Positions 26,883-35,082 of a DNA stretch of 64,000 bases are shown here, piece by piece. Position numbers and translations under genes: made by a program. The stretch is taken from NCBI RefSeq assembly GCF_002002905.1, contig NZ_CP019509.1:620001-684000 (forward strand). The letters are read 5' to 3'. Every line of letters begins with the position of its first letter. Within the stretch, counting starts at the first letter, position 1. This DNA is from Aquaspirillum sp. LM1. GTDB lineage: Bacteria > Pseudomonadota > Gammaproteobacteria > Burkholderiales > Aquaspirillaceae. Below the pieces are notes generated by a model. That model searched no databases, was not told where the DNA came from, and worked only from the letters and a program-made list of their open reading frames with translations.

Positions 26883-27749
26883 ATGAATCAAGTGCCCAGC
26901 AGTACCCGCACCGCTTACACCACGCCCACGTATGCTGATGGGTCAAAGAACAGCAACACGCAGAGCAGGCCCGCCAGCACGGGCACCAGTCTGAGTGCCA
27001 GCGATGTGACCGTATCCCGGCAGGCCTATAGCCAGGCGAAATTTGATTCGTATGAGACGATGGATCGGAATACGTTGAGAAAAACGGGGTTGGCACTACT
27101 TCATCAACTTGATATTGCTGGAACAAAAAAAGCAAATGAAGAGGTGCCGGACTCTGATGATCCACAGCGATTGGCGCGGGCAAAACAGGCCACTGAGTTC
27201 TGCCTGCGAAGAAGCGATATTCAAAAAAATCCTTTCTTGAATTTGCCTCGAGAAGAGTTAACTAAGATCATTTATGATGATAGTGGTACATATACGGTTA
27301 ATGAGCGGTCTGCTGCGCATAGTGAGCAATGTAGACAAGATTACAACTACTGGAACCCGATTATTGAAGATGCTTTCATGAGTCGGGATTATAGAAAGCA
27401 CTATCGAGCGGCTATTGAGTTCCATGACAAGCTGTCTCCGATTGAGCAGTCTTTTGCACCAGCGGGCTATCGAGCAAATCTGGTTGGCTGGCTTGAGGAT
27501 GAGGAGCAAAAATTTGGGAAATTAGATGGAGCGGCTAATGCACTTTTACCGGCTTCAGTGCATTCCAGTGCGGACAAACAGAAAAGTATGCACGAGCTAT
27601 CAAGTGTATATAGTTGGCTAGGTATGCAGTCTACAGTGCCGGAAACACGTAATTTTTGGGGCAAGACACAGGGGGGGGATGTTGAAGGGTCTATTTTTAG
27701 AGTGACATGGAATAACCTAGCAGGAAACGTAAAAAAGTTTTTTCAGTAG
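26883..27749 (+). CDS. family A protein A3 (unrecognised)
   Basis: 288 residues from ATG 26883 (AGGAG 7 bases upstream). Tandem paralogue of A2: the first ~60 residues are almost identical, then similarity falls (PDSDDPQRLARAKQATEF, NPFLNLPREELTKIIYDDSG, TYTVNERSAAHSEQCRQDYNYW, HYRAAIEFHDKLSPIEQSFA). It ends FRVTWNNLAGNVKKFFQ like A2. The conserved N-terminus with a variable body and conserved tail suggests a common targeting or partner-binding end. Function unknown. The small exported-protein gene follows 18 bp downstream and may be co-transcribed. Confidence 0.85.
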   Translation: MNQVPSSTRTAYTTPTYADGSKNSNTQSRPASTGTSLSASDVTVSRQAYSQAKFDSYETMDRNTLRKTGLALLHQLDIAGTKKANEEVPDSDDPQRLARAKQATEFCLRRSDIQKNPFLNLPREELTKIIYDDSGTYTVNERSAAHSEQCRQDYNYWNPIIEDAFMSRDYRKHYRAAIEFHDKLSPIEQSFAPAGYRANLVGWLEDEEQKFGKLDGAANALLPASVHSSADKQKSMHELSSVYSWLGMQSTVPETRNFWGKTQGGDVEGSIFRVTWNNLAGNVKKFFQ

Positions 27750-27767
27750 GTTCACTAAGAGGTAATT

Positions 27768-28211
27768 ATGCTAATTAACAAGCTTGTTGTTTTGGTATCC
27801 CTTTTTTCTGCAGTGGCATATGCTGGGCCAACCATATCCGTTAAGGTGAAGAATGCAGGCACGGTTCCGATTTATAGCACTCCCACAGGAGTCAATGATA
27901 GCTCTACTCAGTTAAAGTCCTCCCCAACTCCAATCGCCTCAATTCCACCTGGGAGTGTCAATGGCTTTTCTGTAAATAGCCCATATGCCAACAGTGCAGC
28001 AGCAACATTCACATAGACTGCTGGCAAGAAGAAATGTGCTTTTGCGACAGCTGTCACCATTCTCCCGCCACCACTGCTTACCGGCACGCCTACTGTGTCA
28101 TGGACCAAGAGCGGCACATCGACAGGTTTGACCTCGGCAGTATGCCAAGCCACAATAACCTCAGTTGATTTTTCAGGTTATAGCTACTCCGTTGAATTCA
28201 CTATGAAGTAA
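27768..28211 (+). pseudogene. small exported protein S1 interrupted by one in-frame TAG
   Basis: Starts ATG 27768 (AGAGG 5 bases upstream). Signal peptide MLINKLVVLVSLFSAVAYA, then a Ser/Thr/Pro-rich beta-type sequence. TAG stands at codon 83 (28014-28016); the same frame then runs on for 64 sense codons (TAGKKKCAFATAVTI ... VEFTMK) to TAA at 28209-28211. Two cysteines after the stop (KKCAF, AVCQAT) could form a disulphide in the full protein. The continuation is coding-like, so the ancestral product had ~147 residues. No recognised domain. See also the similar case at 33399. Confidence 0.75.
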
Positions 28212-28247
28212 CCGGATGTTCATGATGGGGCCATTTGCGGCACAATA

Positions 28248-29792
28248 ATGGTTTTATCATACGCTGTTACGCCCAAGGTATCTATCTTGCCTGCTTGCTT
28301 TTTTGTTGCAGCGCGGCTTATGCCAAGTCTGTTGCTGTGCGCTGTCACACTGGCACAAGCCGCGCCCCCTCCGTCGCTTATACCGTTTGCCGCTGTGTCT
28401 TCTTCCTCCCTTGACGTCAGCCGCTCTCTTGTCTTAGATGAGGCTGTGCGCATTGGATTGGCCTTCAATCGCAGCATACAAGCCGCCTATCTAGGACGAG
28501 AGACTCAGGCATTCGACCTATACGTTGCCGAAGGCAAGTTCATCCCCAAAACCACCATCTCTGCTTCATATAAAACCCTGTCTGGCAGTGCGGGCCGAAC
28601 ACGGCAGATGGATGGCGGCATCACGTCGTTGCTGGCGCTGCCCACTGGAGGAACCTTGTCGCTGTCCACGGCCAGGGCCTTGCTGCCGGAGCAGGGGCTG
28701 CGCAGCACGCTCTCCAGCCTGACCCTGACCCAGCCCTTGCTGAAAAATGCCGGGCTGGCCATGGCCATGTCGTCGATTACCCAGGCCCGGCTGGCGGACG
28801 CCGCCAGCCGGATTGGCTTGCAGAATGTGATTGCCCAGACCGTCGCGCAGATTATCTATGCCTACCGCAATCTGTTGCGGGCGCAAGAGCAGATCAAGAT
28901 TGCCCGCGATGGGCTGGCGCGGGCCACTCACTTTGTGGCCATGAATCAGGCACTGGCGCAGGCGGGCAGAATTCCGTCGATGGATGTGATCCAGGCCGAA
29001 GCCGATGTGGCCAATCAGGCGCTGGCGCTGGAAGAAAGTGTCAATCAGCTGGACAGTTATCGGCTGGAACTGCTGGGCTTGCTGTCGCTGGACCTCGACA
29101 GTCAGGTCAGCGCCGTGGCTGACGCCTGGGGTATGGACGCCAGCCCGATCACGCCGGATCAGCTGGCAAGCCTGATTGTGCAACACCCGGATTATTGGGC
29201 GGCGCAGCTGGCAGTAGAACGTGCCCGGCAGCGTTTGCGGGTGGCCAATAACCAGCAGCTATGGGATGTGTCACTGGTGGCTGGCGTCAATCAGAACACG
29301 CCGGGCAATAGCCCGGCAGAAGCCCGCAAGACGGATAAATACCTTGGCGCGCAGCTGAGCATTCCGCTGTTCGACCGTAGCATCGAGCAGGCGCGGGTAT
29401 CGGCAGAAAACGACCTGAAAAACGAAAAAATACAGCTTGAGCAGGTGCGGCAAAGCCTGAGCAGCAAGATGATCAATGCCATCCGCAATGTGCAGGCCAG
29501 GGCCAAGCAGGCTGCGCTGGCGGATAAGGCCGCTGCGCTGGCGCGCCAGAAAATGGACATTGAACAGGAAAAACTGCGTTATGGCCGCTCCAGCAGCTTT
29601 CAGGTGATTCTGTTTGAAAACGACTTGCGGGCAGCAGAAAACAACCGGCTGAACGCCAGAATGAATTACCTGAATACCCAGGTAGAGCTATTGCTGGCCA
29701 CCGGCATGCTGGTGGACAAATGGAATCTCCGGCTGATTTCCCAGGCGGAGATTCAGGTGTTATTGGAAGGGCAAGGTGATGAGGCTGATTGA
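28248..29792 (+). CDS. TolC-family outer-membrane efflux protein
   Basis: 514 residues. Outer-membrane channel of a tripartite exporter. N-terminal signal region (start 28248 or ATG 28320, MPSLLLCAVTLAQA; neither has a strong ribosome-binding site), then two OEP repeats with long coiled-coil helices (about 70-290 and 310-500). Host-like high GC, in contrast to the family A genes before it. First gene of an overlapping four-gene operon with a membrane-fusion protein, an ATPase and a permease. It follows S1 by only 36 bp. Confidence 0.9.
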   Translation: MVLSYAVTPKVSILPACFFVAARLMPSLLLCAVTLAQAAPPPSLIPFAAVSSSSLDVSRSLVLDEAVRIGLAFNRSIQAAYLGRETQAFDLYVAEGKFIPKTTISASYKTLSGSAGRTRQMDGGITSLLALPTGGTLSLSTARALLPEQGLRSTLSSLTLTQPLLKNAGLAMAMSSITQARLADAASRIGLQNVIAQTVAQIIYAYRNLLRAQEQIKIARDGLARATHFVAMNQALAQAGRIPSMDVIQAEADVANQALALEESVNQLDSYRLELLGLLSLDLDSQVSAVADAWGMDASPITPDQLASLIVQHPDYWAAQLAVERARQRLRVANNQQLWDVSLVAGVNQNTPGNSPAEARKTDKYLGAQLSIPLFDRSIEQARVSAENDLKNEKIQLEQVRQSLSSKMINAIRNVQARAKQAALADKAAALARQKMDIEQEKLRYGRSSSFQVILFENDLRAAENNRLNARMNYLNTQVELLLATGMLVDKWNLRLISQAEIQVLLEGQGDEAD

Positions 29793-31044
29793 ACGTGTGC
29801 AGACTAGGCGCTGGCGCGTGCTGGCCACACTGGCCGGAGTGCTGGCGCTGGTGGGCGCGGGCACATATGGCTGGCGTCAAGTCAGCCACCCTGATGGGCT
29901 TGCGCCCAAGCAATGGGTAGTCCGCCGTGAGGATGTGAGCATGACGCTGGAACTGGTGGGCGTGGTGGAGTCTGCGCGCATTGTCAATTTGTCTGCGCCG
30001 TTTGATGGTGTGGTGACTGAAAAGCATTTTCTGCATAACCAGCGGGTGAACGCTGGCGACGCCTTGCTGAAAATAGACGCCTCCGAGCTGACCCACCAGC
30101 GCGCCGAGGCGGAAATTGCCTACCTGAAAGCGCAGGAACAACGCCGGCTGTTTGACCGTCTGGATAGCGTGCCAGATATCTCGCGCGCGCGCCGTAGCCT
30201 GACGCTGGCGCAGGCAGGCTGGTCGAATGCACGGAAAAAAGCCGAAGAAACCGCCATTCTGTTTGAAAAAGGCATTGTGTCGCGCAATGAACGCGACGAC
30301 GGCGAAGAACAGGCCCGCCAACAGTCGGCCCTGGTTAAATCGGCAGAGGAAGAGCTGGCGTCTGCGCTGGAGCGATTTAATACCGTGCAAAAAAAAGTGG
30401 CCGAGGTCAACCTGGCCGCCGCGCAGCAAAAATACCAGGCTCTGCTGCACGCCGAGAAGGACAACCCGCTAAAAGCGCCAATCAGCGGGGTGGCGCTAGT
30501 GAGCCAGTCCGCCCAAGGCGGGCAAACGCCAGTAGAGCGCGGCAGCCGGGTAACGCGCGGCCAGCACTTGCTCAGCCTGATGGATCCAGACCACCTGGCG
30601 GCTGCATTCAAGGTGGATGAAGTGCTGGTGCGTCGGCTGGCCCCTGGCCAGGAGATGATGTTTCACAGCGACGTGCTGGGCCAGGCCATGCGTGGCAAGA
30701 TCACCTTTATTGCGGCACAGGCTTCGCCTGTCTTGTCGGCAGCCAAAAGTGCCGAATTTGACGTGCGCGCTGCGCTGACGCCTGAGCCACCCTCCAGTGG
30801 CGCATCGGCGCTGGTGGGTTCCACAGGCAAGGTTACGCTGTCTTTTTTGCTATGGAAAAACGCCATGGTGGTCCCGGTCAGCTTTGTACACCCGGCGAAT
30901 GCCGGTCAGGTGGTGTATGTGCAAGCGCGCAACCGTCAGCAGAGTGAAGCCAGGACAGTGCAGACCGGCCATATTCAGGATGGCCGGGTTGAACTGCGCT
31001 CAGGGGTGACACCGGGGGAAACGCTTGTTGAACAGCCCTTCTAA
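29779..31044 (+). CDS. HlyD/MacA-type periplasmic adaptor
   Basis: 421 residues from ATG 29779, overlapping the TolC gene end by 14 bp. N-terminal membrane helix (about 16-34), first half of a lipoyl domain (VVESARIVNLSAPFDGVVTE), long coiled-coil hairpin (about 90-215), second lipoyl half (LKAPISGVALV) and beta-barrel. Bridges the ABC permease with the outer-membrane channel. Belongs with the separate ATPase and permease downstream. Confidence 0.9.
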   Translation: MRLIERVQTRRWRVLATLAGVLALVGAGTYGWRQVSHPDGLAPKQWVVRREDVSMTLELVGVVESARIVNLSAPFDGVVTEKHFLHNQRVNAGDALLKIDASELTHQRAEAEIAYLKAQEQRRLFDRLDSVPDISRARRSLTLAQAGWSNARKKAEETAILFEKGIVSRNERDDGEEQARQQSALVKSAEEELASALERFNTVQKKVAEVNLAAAQQKYQALLHAEKDNPLKAPISGVALVSQSAQGGQTPVERGSRVTRGQHLLSLMDPDHLAAAFKVDEVLVRRLAPGQEMMFHSDVLGQAMRGKITFIAAQASPVLSAAKSAEFDVRAALTPEPPSSGASALVGSTGKVTLSFLLWKNAMVVPVSFVHPANAGQVVYVQARNRQQSEARTVQTGHIQDGRVELRSGVTPGETLVEQPF

Positions 31045-31711
31045 CTTGGTTGAGCTGATTCAGGTCAGCCAAACCTTTCGCTGCCAACAAGGCGAAACCG
31101 CCGTGCTGTCCAATATATCGCTGTCGATCCGGCGTGGCGATTTTTTGGCCATTACCGGTGAATCCGGCTCGGGCAAGAGCACCTTGCTGAATATCATTGG
31201 CCTGCTGATGCCGCCTTCTGCCGGCACGGTGGTGTATCAGGGCAAGCCCGTGGACTTCAGCCTGGGCAATTATGTATCCAACCGCCCAGCCAAGCCGATA
31301 GGCTTTATTTTTCAGCAGTTCAATCTGATTCCTTCGCTGTCCGTGCTGGACAACATTGCCCTGCCGCTGCTGTATCAGGGTGTCAGCCCGCGTGAGCGCA
31401 GCGCGCAAAGCCTGCGCCTGCTGGAAAAACTGGGCATTGCCGCCAAGGCGCACATGCGACCGGACGATTTGTCCGGCGGGCAAAAGCAGCGTGTGGCCAT
31501 TGCCAGGGCGCTGGTAACCCAGCCGGATTTGATGATTGCCGACGAACCCACCGGCAGCCTGGACCCCCAGCACGCCAGCGACGTGATGCAACTTTTGTGT
31601 GAGCTGAATCAGGAAGGCGTGGCGATTGTGATGGTCACCCACGACCTGGCGCTGGCCGCGCGGGCCAAATCCCGCTTGCTGATCCAGCAAGGGCGTATCA
31701 CCCATGTTTGA
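31025..31711 (+). CDS. ABC transporter ATPase (MacB/LolD type)
   Basis: 228 residues, TTG start at 31025 overlapping the adaptor gene by 20 bp. Walker [10 protein letters not shown] (about 45-53), Q-loop [10 protein letters not shown], signature LSGGQKQR, Walker [13 protein letters not shown] and switch MVTHD. Powers the permease encoded next. In classical MacB both parts are fused; here they are split. Confidence 0.93.
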   Translation: MLNSPSNLVELIQVSQTFRCQQGETAVLSNISLSIRRGDFLAITGESGSGKSTLLNIIGLLMPPSAGTVVYQGKPVDFSLGNYVSNRPAKPIGFIFQQFNLIPSLSVLDNIALPLLYQGVSPRERSAQSLRLLEKLGIAAKAHMRPDDLSGGQKQRVAIARALVTQPDLMIADEPTGSLDPQHASDVMQLLCELNQEGVAIVMVTHDLALAARAKSRLLIQQGRITHV

Positions 31712-32870
31712 ACTCCGAACCCGATGGATCGTGGCAGAAGCCTTGCAGAACATCCAGCTCAAGCGCACCCGCGTGCTGCTGACCCTGGTGGGCATTGTGA
31801 TTTCCACTGCCGCCGTGGTGGCGATTCTCACCATTGGCTGGAACGCCGCCAATGAGTCGGTACGGCGATTCTCTGCGCTGGGAGTGAATCTGTTTGTGGT
31901 CAGCAATCTGGAGCAGGGGCAGGCGCTGAGTGAATCGCGCATGGCCGATGAAAAACGCGCCTTGCAAAACACTTTTCCGTTTGTCGAGCGCGTTGCCACG
32001 GTGTTTTCGCTGTCTACCAGAGTCAAGGTACACCACCGTCAGGCTGATGCGGTGGTGTATGCCGGCGACGAGCAGTTCAGGCCGTTGATTTCTCCGCTGT
32101 GGGCCGCCACCGCCCCTGGCGAAACTGGCGTGTGGGTGGGCGCGGGCCTGATGGCCGAACTGGGTTTGCCGGCTTATCCGGGGCGGGATACCCGCCTGCG
32201 CATTGAAGGCCGTTATTACCCAGTGGCCGGGGTGTTTGCCGAGCTGGACAATATCCCGTTTGTGGACATCGATGCCCGCAATGCCGTCATTGTACCGATA
32301 TCGGCCATCCGGCATATTTTTCCTGGCCCGGCATTTGCCCGCATGCTGATTCGCGTGCCGGCCCAGCAGGTGAATGAAGCCAATGCCAGCGCCTTGCGGG
32401 CGTACTGGATTCAGCGCGGCTTTAGTGCTGCCGAGGTGAATTATCCGGCCAAAATCATCGACTCGATGAAAACCCAGCAGCAGTTGTTGGCCTGGCTGCT
32501 GGCGGGCGTGGCGCTGATTGCCGTGGTGGTGGCGGCAGTGGGGGTGATGAGCAGCACCTTGTCCGACCTGGCCGACCGGCGACGGGAAATCGCCGTCCGG
32601 CTGATTGTTGGCGCCTCGGTGCGCGATATTTTCATCATGCTGTCGGTAGAGGCTGCCGTGCTCAGCCTGCTGGGGGCGGCAGCCGGCGTATGCCTGGGGG
32701 TGCTGTGCGCCGCCCTGGTGGCCTGGGCCGCCGGCTGGGCATTTGCCGTACACGGTGGCCATGTGCTGCTTGCCGTGCTGTGCTCCAGCACCATCTGCCT
32801 GGGGTTTTCCCTGCTGCCGGTGCGCTATCTGATGCGCCCTTCCATGGTGGATGCCCTGCGCGCGGAATAA
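31704..32870 (+). CDS. MacB/FtsX-type ABC permease
   Basis: 388 residues, overlapping the ATPase gene by 8 bp. One N-terminal helix (about 25-45), a ~220-residue periplasmic MacB-type domain and three C-terminal helices of the FtsX domain with the DLADRRREIAVRLIVGAS motif. Mechanotransmission-type exporters of this class move peptides, proteins, macrolides or lipoproteins from the periplasm. Substrate not evident; the neighbouring small exported proteins are candidates. Confidence 0.92.
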   Translation: MFELRTRWIVAEALQNIQLKRTRVLLTLVGIVISTAAVVAILTIGWNAANESVRRFSALGVNLFVVSNLEQGQALSESRMADEKRALQNTFPFVERVATVFSLSTRVKVHHRQADAVVYAGDEQFRPLISPLWAATAPGETGVWVGAGLMAELGLPAYPGRDTRLRIEGRYYPVAGVFAELDNIPFVDIDARNAVIVPISAIRHIFPGPAFARMLIRVPAQQVNEANASALRAYWIQRGFSAAEVNYPAKIIDSMKTQQQLLAWLLAGVALIAVVVAAVGVMSSTLSDLADRRREIAVRLIVGASVRDIFIMLSVEAAVLSLLGAAAGVCLGVLCAALVAWAAGWAFAVHGGHVLLAVLCSSTICLGFSLLPVRYLMRPSMVDALRAE

Positions 32871-33228
32871 GCGTTGCCAGGGAAGCATTGGAAAAAATCA
32901 TCATTTCTGCATCAGTTGGAATCCATGGTGTTGATTTTAATGGGTTTTTTGTAGGGATGATGCTTCTGGGTAAATCAGAACATCTCCAGGTATGGCCTTT
33001 TTTCAAAACAGTTTTCTTGTGCCAGGTCCGGCATTTTTTGGTGCCGGTTAAGGATACGCTGAAAAAATCGTCATTCCCGCGAAGGCGGGAATCCAGGGTG
33101 TTGATTTTGCTAGGTTTTGATTTTGGTAAACACGATTTTTCTGAATAAATCAGCGCATCCTTAAGTGGTATTTAATTTTATTTGAATAAGTAAATATAAT
33201 TTATTTTTGCATGAATATTAAGTAAAAT
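32871..33228. other. intergenic region with two MITE B copies
   Basis: No gene. A decayed family B copy lies at about 32880-32990 and a perfect one at 33052-33160. The AT-rich remainder leads to operator site 4. Confidence 0.7.
33052..33160 (+). mobile_element. MITE family B copy (109 bp, TTAA duplication)
   Basis: Ends GGATACGCTGA and TCAGCGCATCC, flanked by TTAA at 33048-33051 and 33161-33164. dRS3 core at 33073-33092. Nearly identical to the copy at 22406-22514, which points to recent movement. Confidence 0.87.
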
Positions 33229-33258
33229 TACGTATTATTTTCTAGGTAAAACTACGTG
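33229..33258. promoter_or_regulatory. island operator site 4 (TACGTA-N18-TACGTG)
   Basis: Same half-sites and the same 18-bp spacing as sites 1-3, with a different centre. It lies 140 bp upstream of the small exported-protein gene at 33399. Confidence 0.6.
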
Positions 33259-33398
33259 GAACACGCTGATTTTATGGGGAAATTTGCTGAAATACAACAT
33301 TCTACCATCACGAGCTTGACGCAGGGTTCAAGTCGGTCTACATTGAATATGCGTATAAAGCATGTTTTTATTTTCTTGTTTGATAAAAGGGGTTGGCA

Positions 33399-33821
33399 AT
33401 GAAAAAAATTATACTGATGTGTGCAATGCTGGGGTTTGCTGCACAGAGTCATGCGGTGGTGGGGTAGTGGAGTAAACAAACGGCGCATTATCCCATCTAC
33501 TTTAGTGGGGGATATGCTGAAATGCCGTTTGGTGCACCTATTTCAATCGCACCGCTGACTTCTTTTGTGACGTCGGTTTCATATCAGTGGACTGGGTATG
33601 GAAATGCAAATACATCCAGAATTGTTGAAATTTGCTATTCGGCCAAGTATTCGACAACCATCGGGAGATGTCAAACCATTTCTGATAGGCAGCAAGCGGT
33701 TATCCATAGTTTTGATGGCTTAGATGCTTCAGGTAAATTCTGGATTCGACATCGTATTTTTGGTGGCAGCTACCCTGCTATTTCTAGTGCATCAGACTCT
33801 GTGACAGTGATGCACCAATAG
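33399..33821 (+). pseudogene. small exported protein S2 interrupted by one in-frame TAG
   Basis: ATG 33399 has AGGGG 6 bases upstream. Signal peptide MKKIILMCAMLGFAAQSHA, then VVG and TAG at codon 23 (33465-33467). The same frame continues for 117 sense codons (WSKQTAHYPIYFSGGYAEMP ... SVTVMHQ) to the stop at 33819-33821. Two cysteines (EICYSA, GRCQTI) are placed for a disulphide. Without the TAG this is a normal ~140-residue secreted or periplasmic protein. It may instead be re-initiated at ATG 33522, without export. No domain recognised. An island operator site lies upstream. Confidence 0.75.
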
Positions 33822-33892
33822 TAGCTTTGACTTCATGGTAAGGTGAACTTAAGTAAGTGCTTTGCCATGATTGCTTTTGCATGGAGAAAAAA

Positions 33893-34960
33893 ATGAACAC
33901 TAATATAACCAGCGGTCTTTCTATGGTAGGGAACACATTTTCTACTGCCAAGTCAGCCGTATCAAGTGATTCCACCACCAGTAAGTCTAGAGGGCATGCA
34001 TTAATGCTTGAGCGCTTGTGGCGCATCAAGGATCCTTCTGCTCCTGAGCCGAAAATTCTATCCACTGTCACTACTGACATGTTGTCAGGTAATTCATTTG
34101 ACTTTTTATCATATTCGGATCGTCGGTTGCTGGAAAAAGCCTACACTTACGCAGAAGACAATAATATTGACTTGGAGCAGGTGGATTTGCTGGCTTTTGA
34201 TATGGCAGGTTATCGTATGGCAGGTCCTGGTGGGCATATTCCAAATAAACCAGGGAACTCCTATACGCTGGATGGCAAGTGGATAATAAATGCATTCGAC
34301 GAGCGAGATACCAAAATTGCTTACCAAATCAAAAATGGCAAGGCAATGTTGAGTACTGAGTTTGATCGGGGGTTTTTGAATGAAGCACTAGACCCAGAAA
34401 AAGCGCCTACGCATGGCGTTGACTTTGCCTTTCTAGCCAAAATGGTGAAAGAGTTTTCCGACCAAGCCGGCCAGCCAGATGAAAATCTCCAGATGCCAGA
34501 TGACCCCAATCGTCGCTATGCTGAACCAGGGCGAGGGTCGTATCTGGTCGAAACCCTCAACGGCAAAAAACCGCCCACCCATCCAGATAATCTGGGCAAA
34601 AATGCCGACGGCAGTGGGGATGTGCTGAATTACCTGACCAAGCAAGACCGCAAAAAACTGCTGCAGGCCTATCAAATGCTGATGTCGCTGGGCATGAGCA
34701 CCGATCAGCTTGACCAAACCGCCACCAGCCTGGGGGCGGTGCGCATGCGCGAAGCCACCGGCCAATCGGCCCCGGCCAGCAGCACAAGCGCTACCCATAA
34801 AGCCACACGCGCATACAGCAGTCAGAACGGTTTGACCTCACTGCTGGATACCCTGAGCCCGGCCAATCGGCAAAAAAATCGCCAACCGGTCACGCAGATG
34901 TCCAAGGTGCTGGAGAAGCTGTTGATGGCAGAAAAGGCCGAGCAGACGGGGCGGGCCTGA
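33893..34960 (+). CDS. family B protein B1 (unrecognised)
   Basis: 355 residues from ATG 33893 (GGAG 6 bases upstream). Not recognised. No signal peptide. Order: Ser/Thr-rich N-terminus, ML-RLWRIKDPSAPEPKIL block, repeat 1 (FDFLSYSDRRLLEKAYTYAE...YRM), an AFDERDTKIAYQIKNGKAML block, a Pro/Asn-rich linker (GQPDENLQMPDDPNRRYAEP), repeat 2 (LNYLTKQDRKKLLQAYQMLM...VRM) and the C-terminal MSKVLEKLLMAEKAEQ. The last ~530 bp are almost identical to B3, while the first half is much more diverged, a mosaic pattern. Part of a three-gene same-strand array. Confidence 0.85.
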   Translation: MNTNITSGLSMVGNTFSTAKSAVSSDSTTSKSRGHALMLERLWRIKDPSAPEPKILSTVTTDMLSGNSFDFLSYSDRRLLEKAYTYAEDNNIDLEQVDLLAFDMAGYRMAGPGGHIPNKPGNSYTLDGKWIINAFDERDTKIAYQIKNGKAMLSTEFDRGFLNEALDPEKAPTHGVDFAFLAKMVKEFSDQAGQPDENLQMPDDPNRRYAEPGRGSYLVETLNGKKPPTHPDNLGKNADGSGDVLNYLTKQDRKKLLQAYQMLMSLGMSTDQLDQTATSLGAVRMREATGQSAPASSTSATHKATRAYSSQNGLTSLLDTLSPANRQKNRQPVTQMSKVLEKLLMAEKAEQTGRA

Positions 34961-34985
34961 TAAAAAATAGCGGATGTGTGCCATG

Positions 34986-35029
34986 TCCTCCGAATAATGT
35001 GTCCATGATGAGTTGGGTTATTCGGAGGA
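34986..35029. promoter_or_regulatory. 12-bp inverted repeat upstream of B2
   Basis: TCCTCCGAATAA (34986-34997), 20-nt loop, TTATTCGGAGGA (35018-35029). It lies 54 bp before the B2 start. It may end B1 transcription or serve as a regulatory leader hairpin; the right arm contains GGAGGA but no start codon follows at a usable distance. Confidence 0.45.
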
Positions 35030-35082
35030 TATATTACATCAGCCATCACGAAAATTGGTTACACCCTGAGAAGGCATAATAC

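Noticed and set aside
27768-33821. Genome-wide TAG recoding (for example pyrrolysine) to explain the two amber codons
   Set aside because: TAG is used as an ordinary stop in this window and no pyl genes or suppressor tRNA are visible; left only as a remote option.
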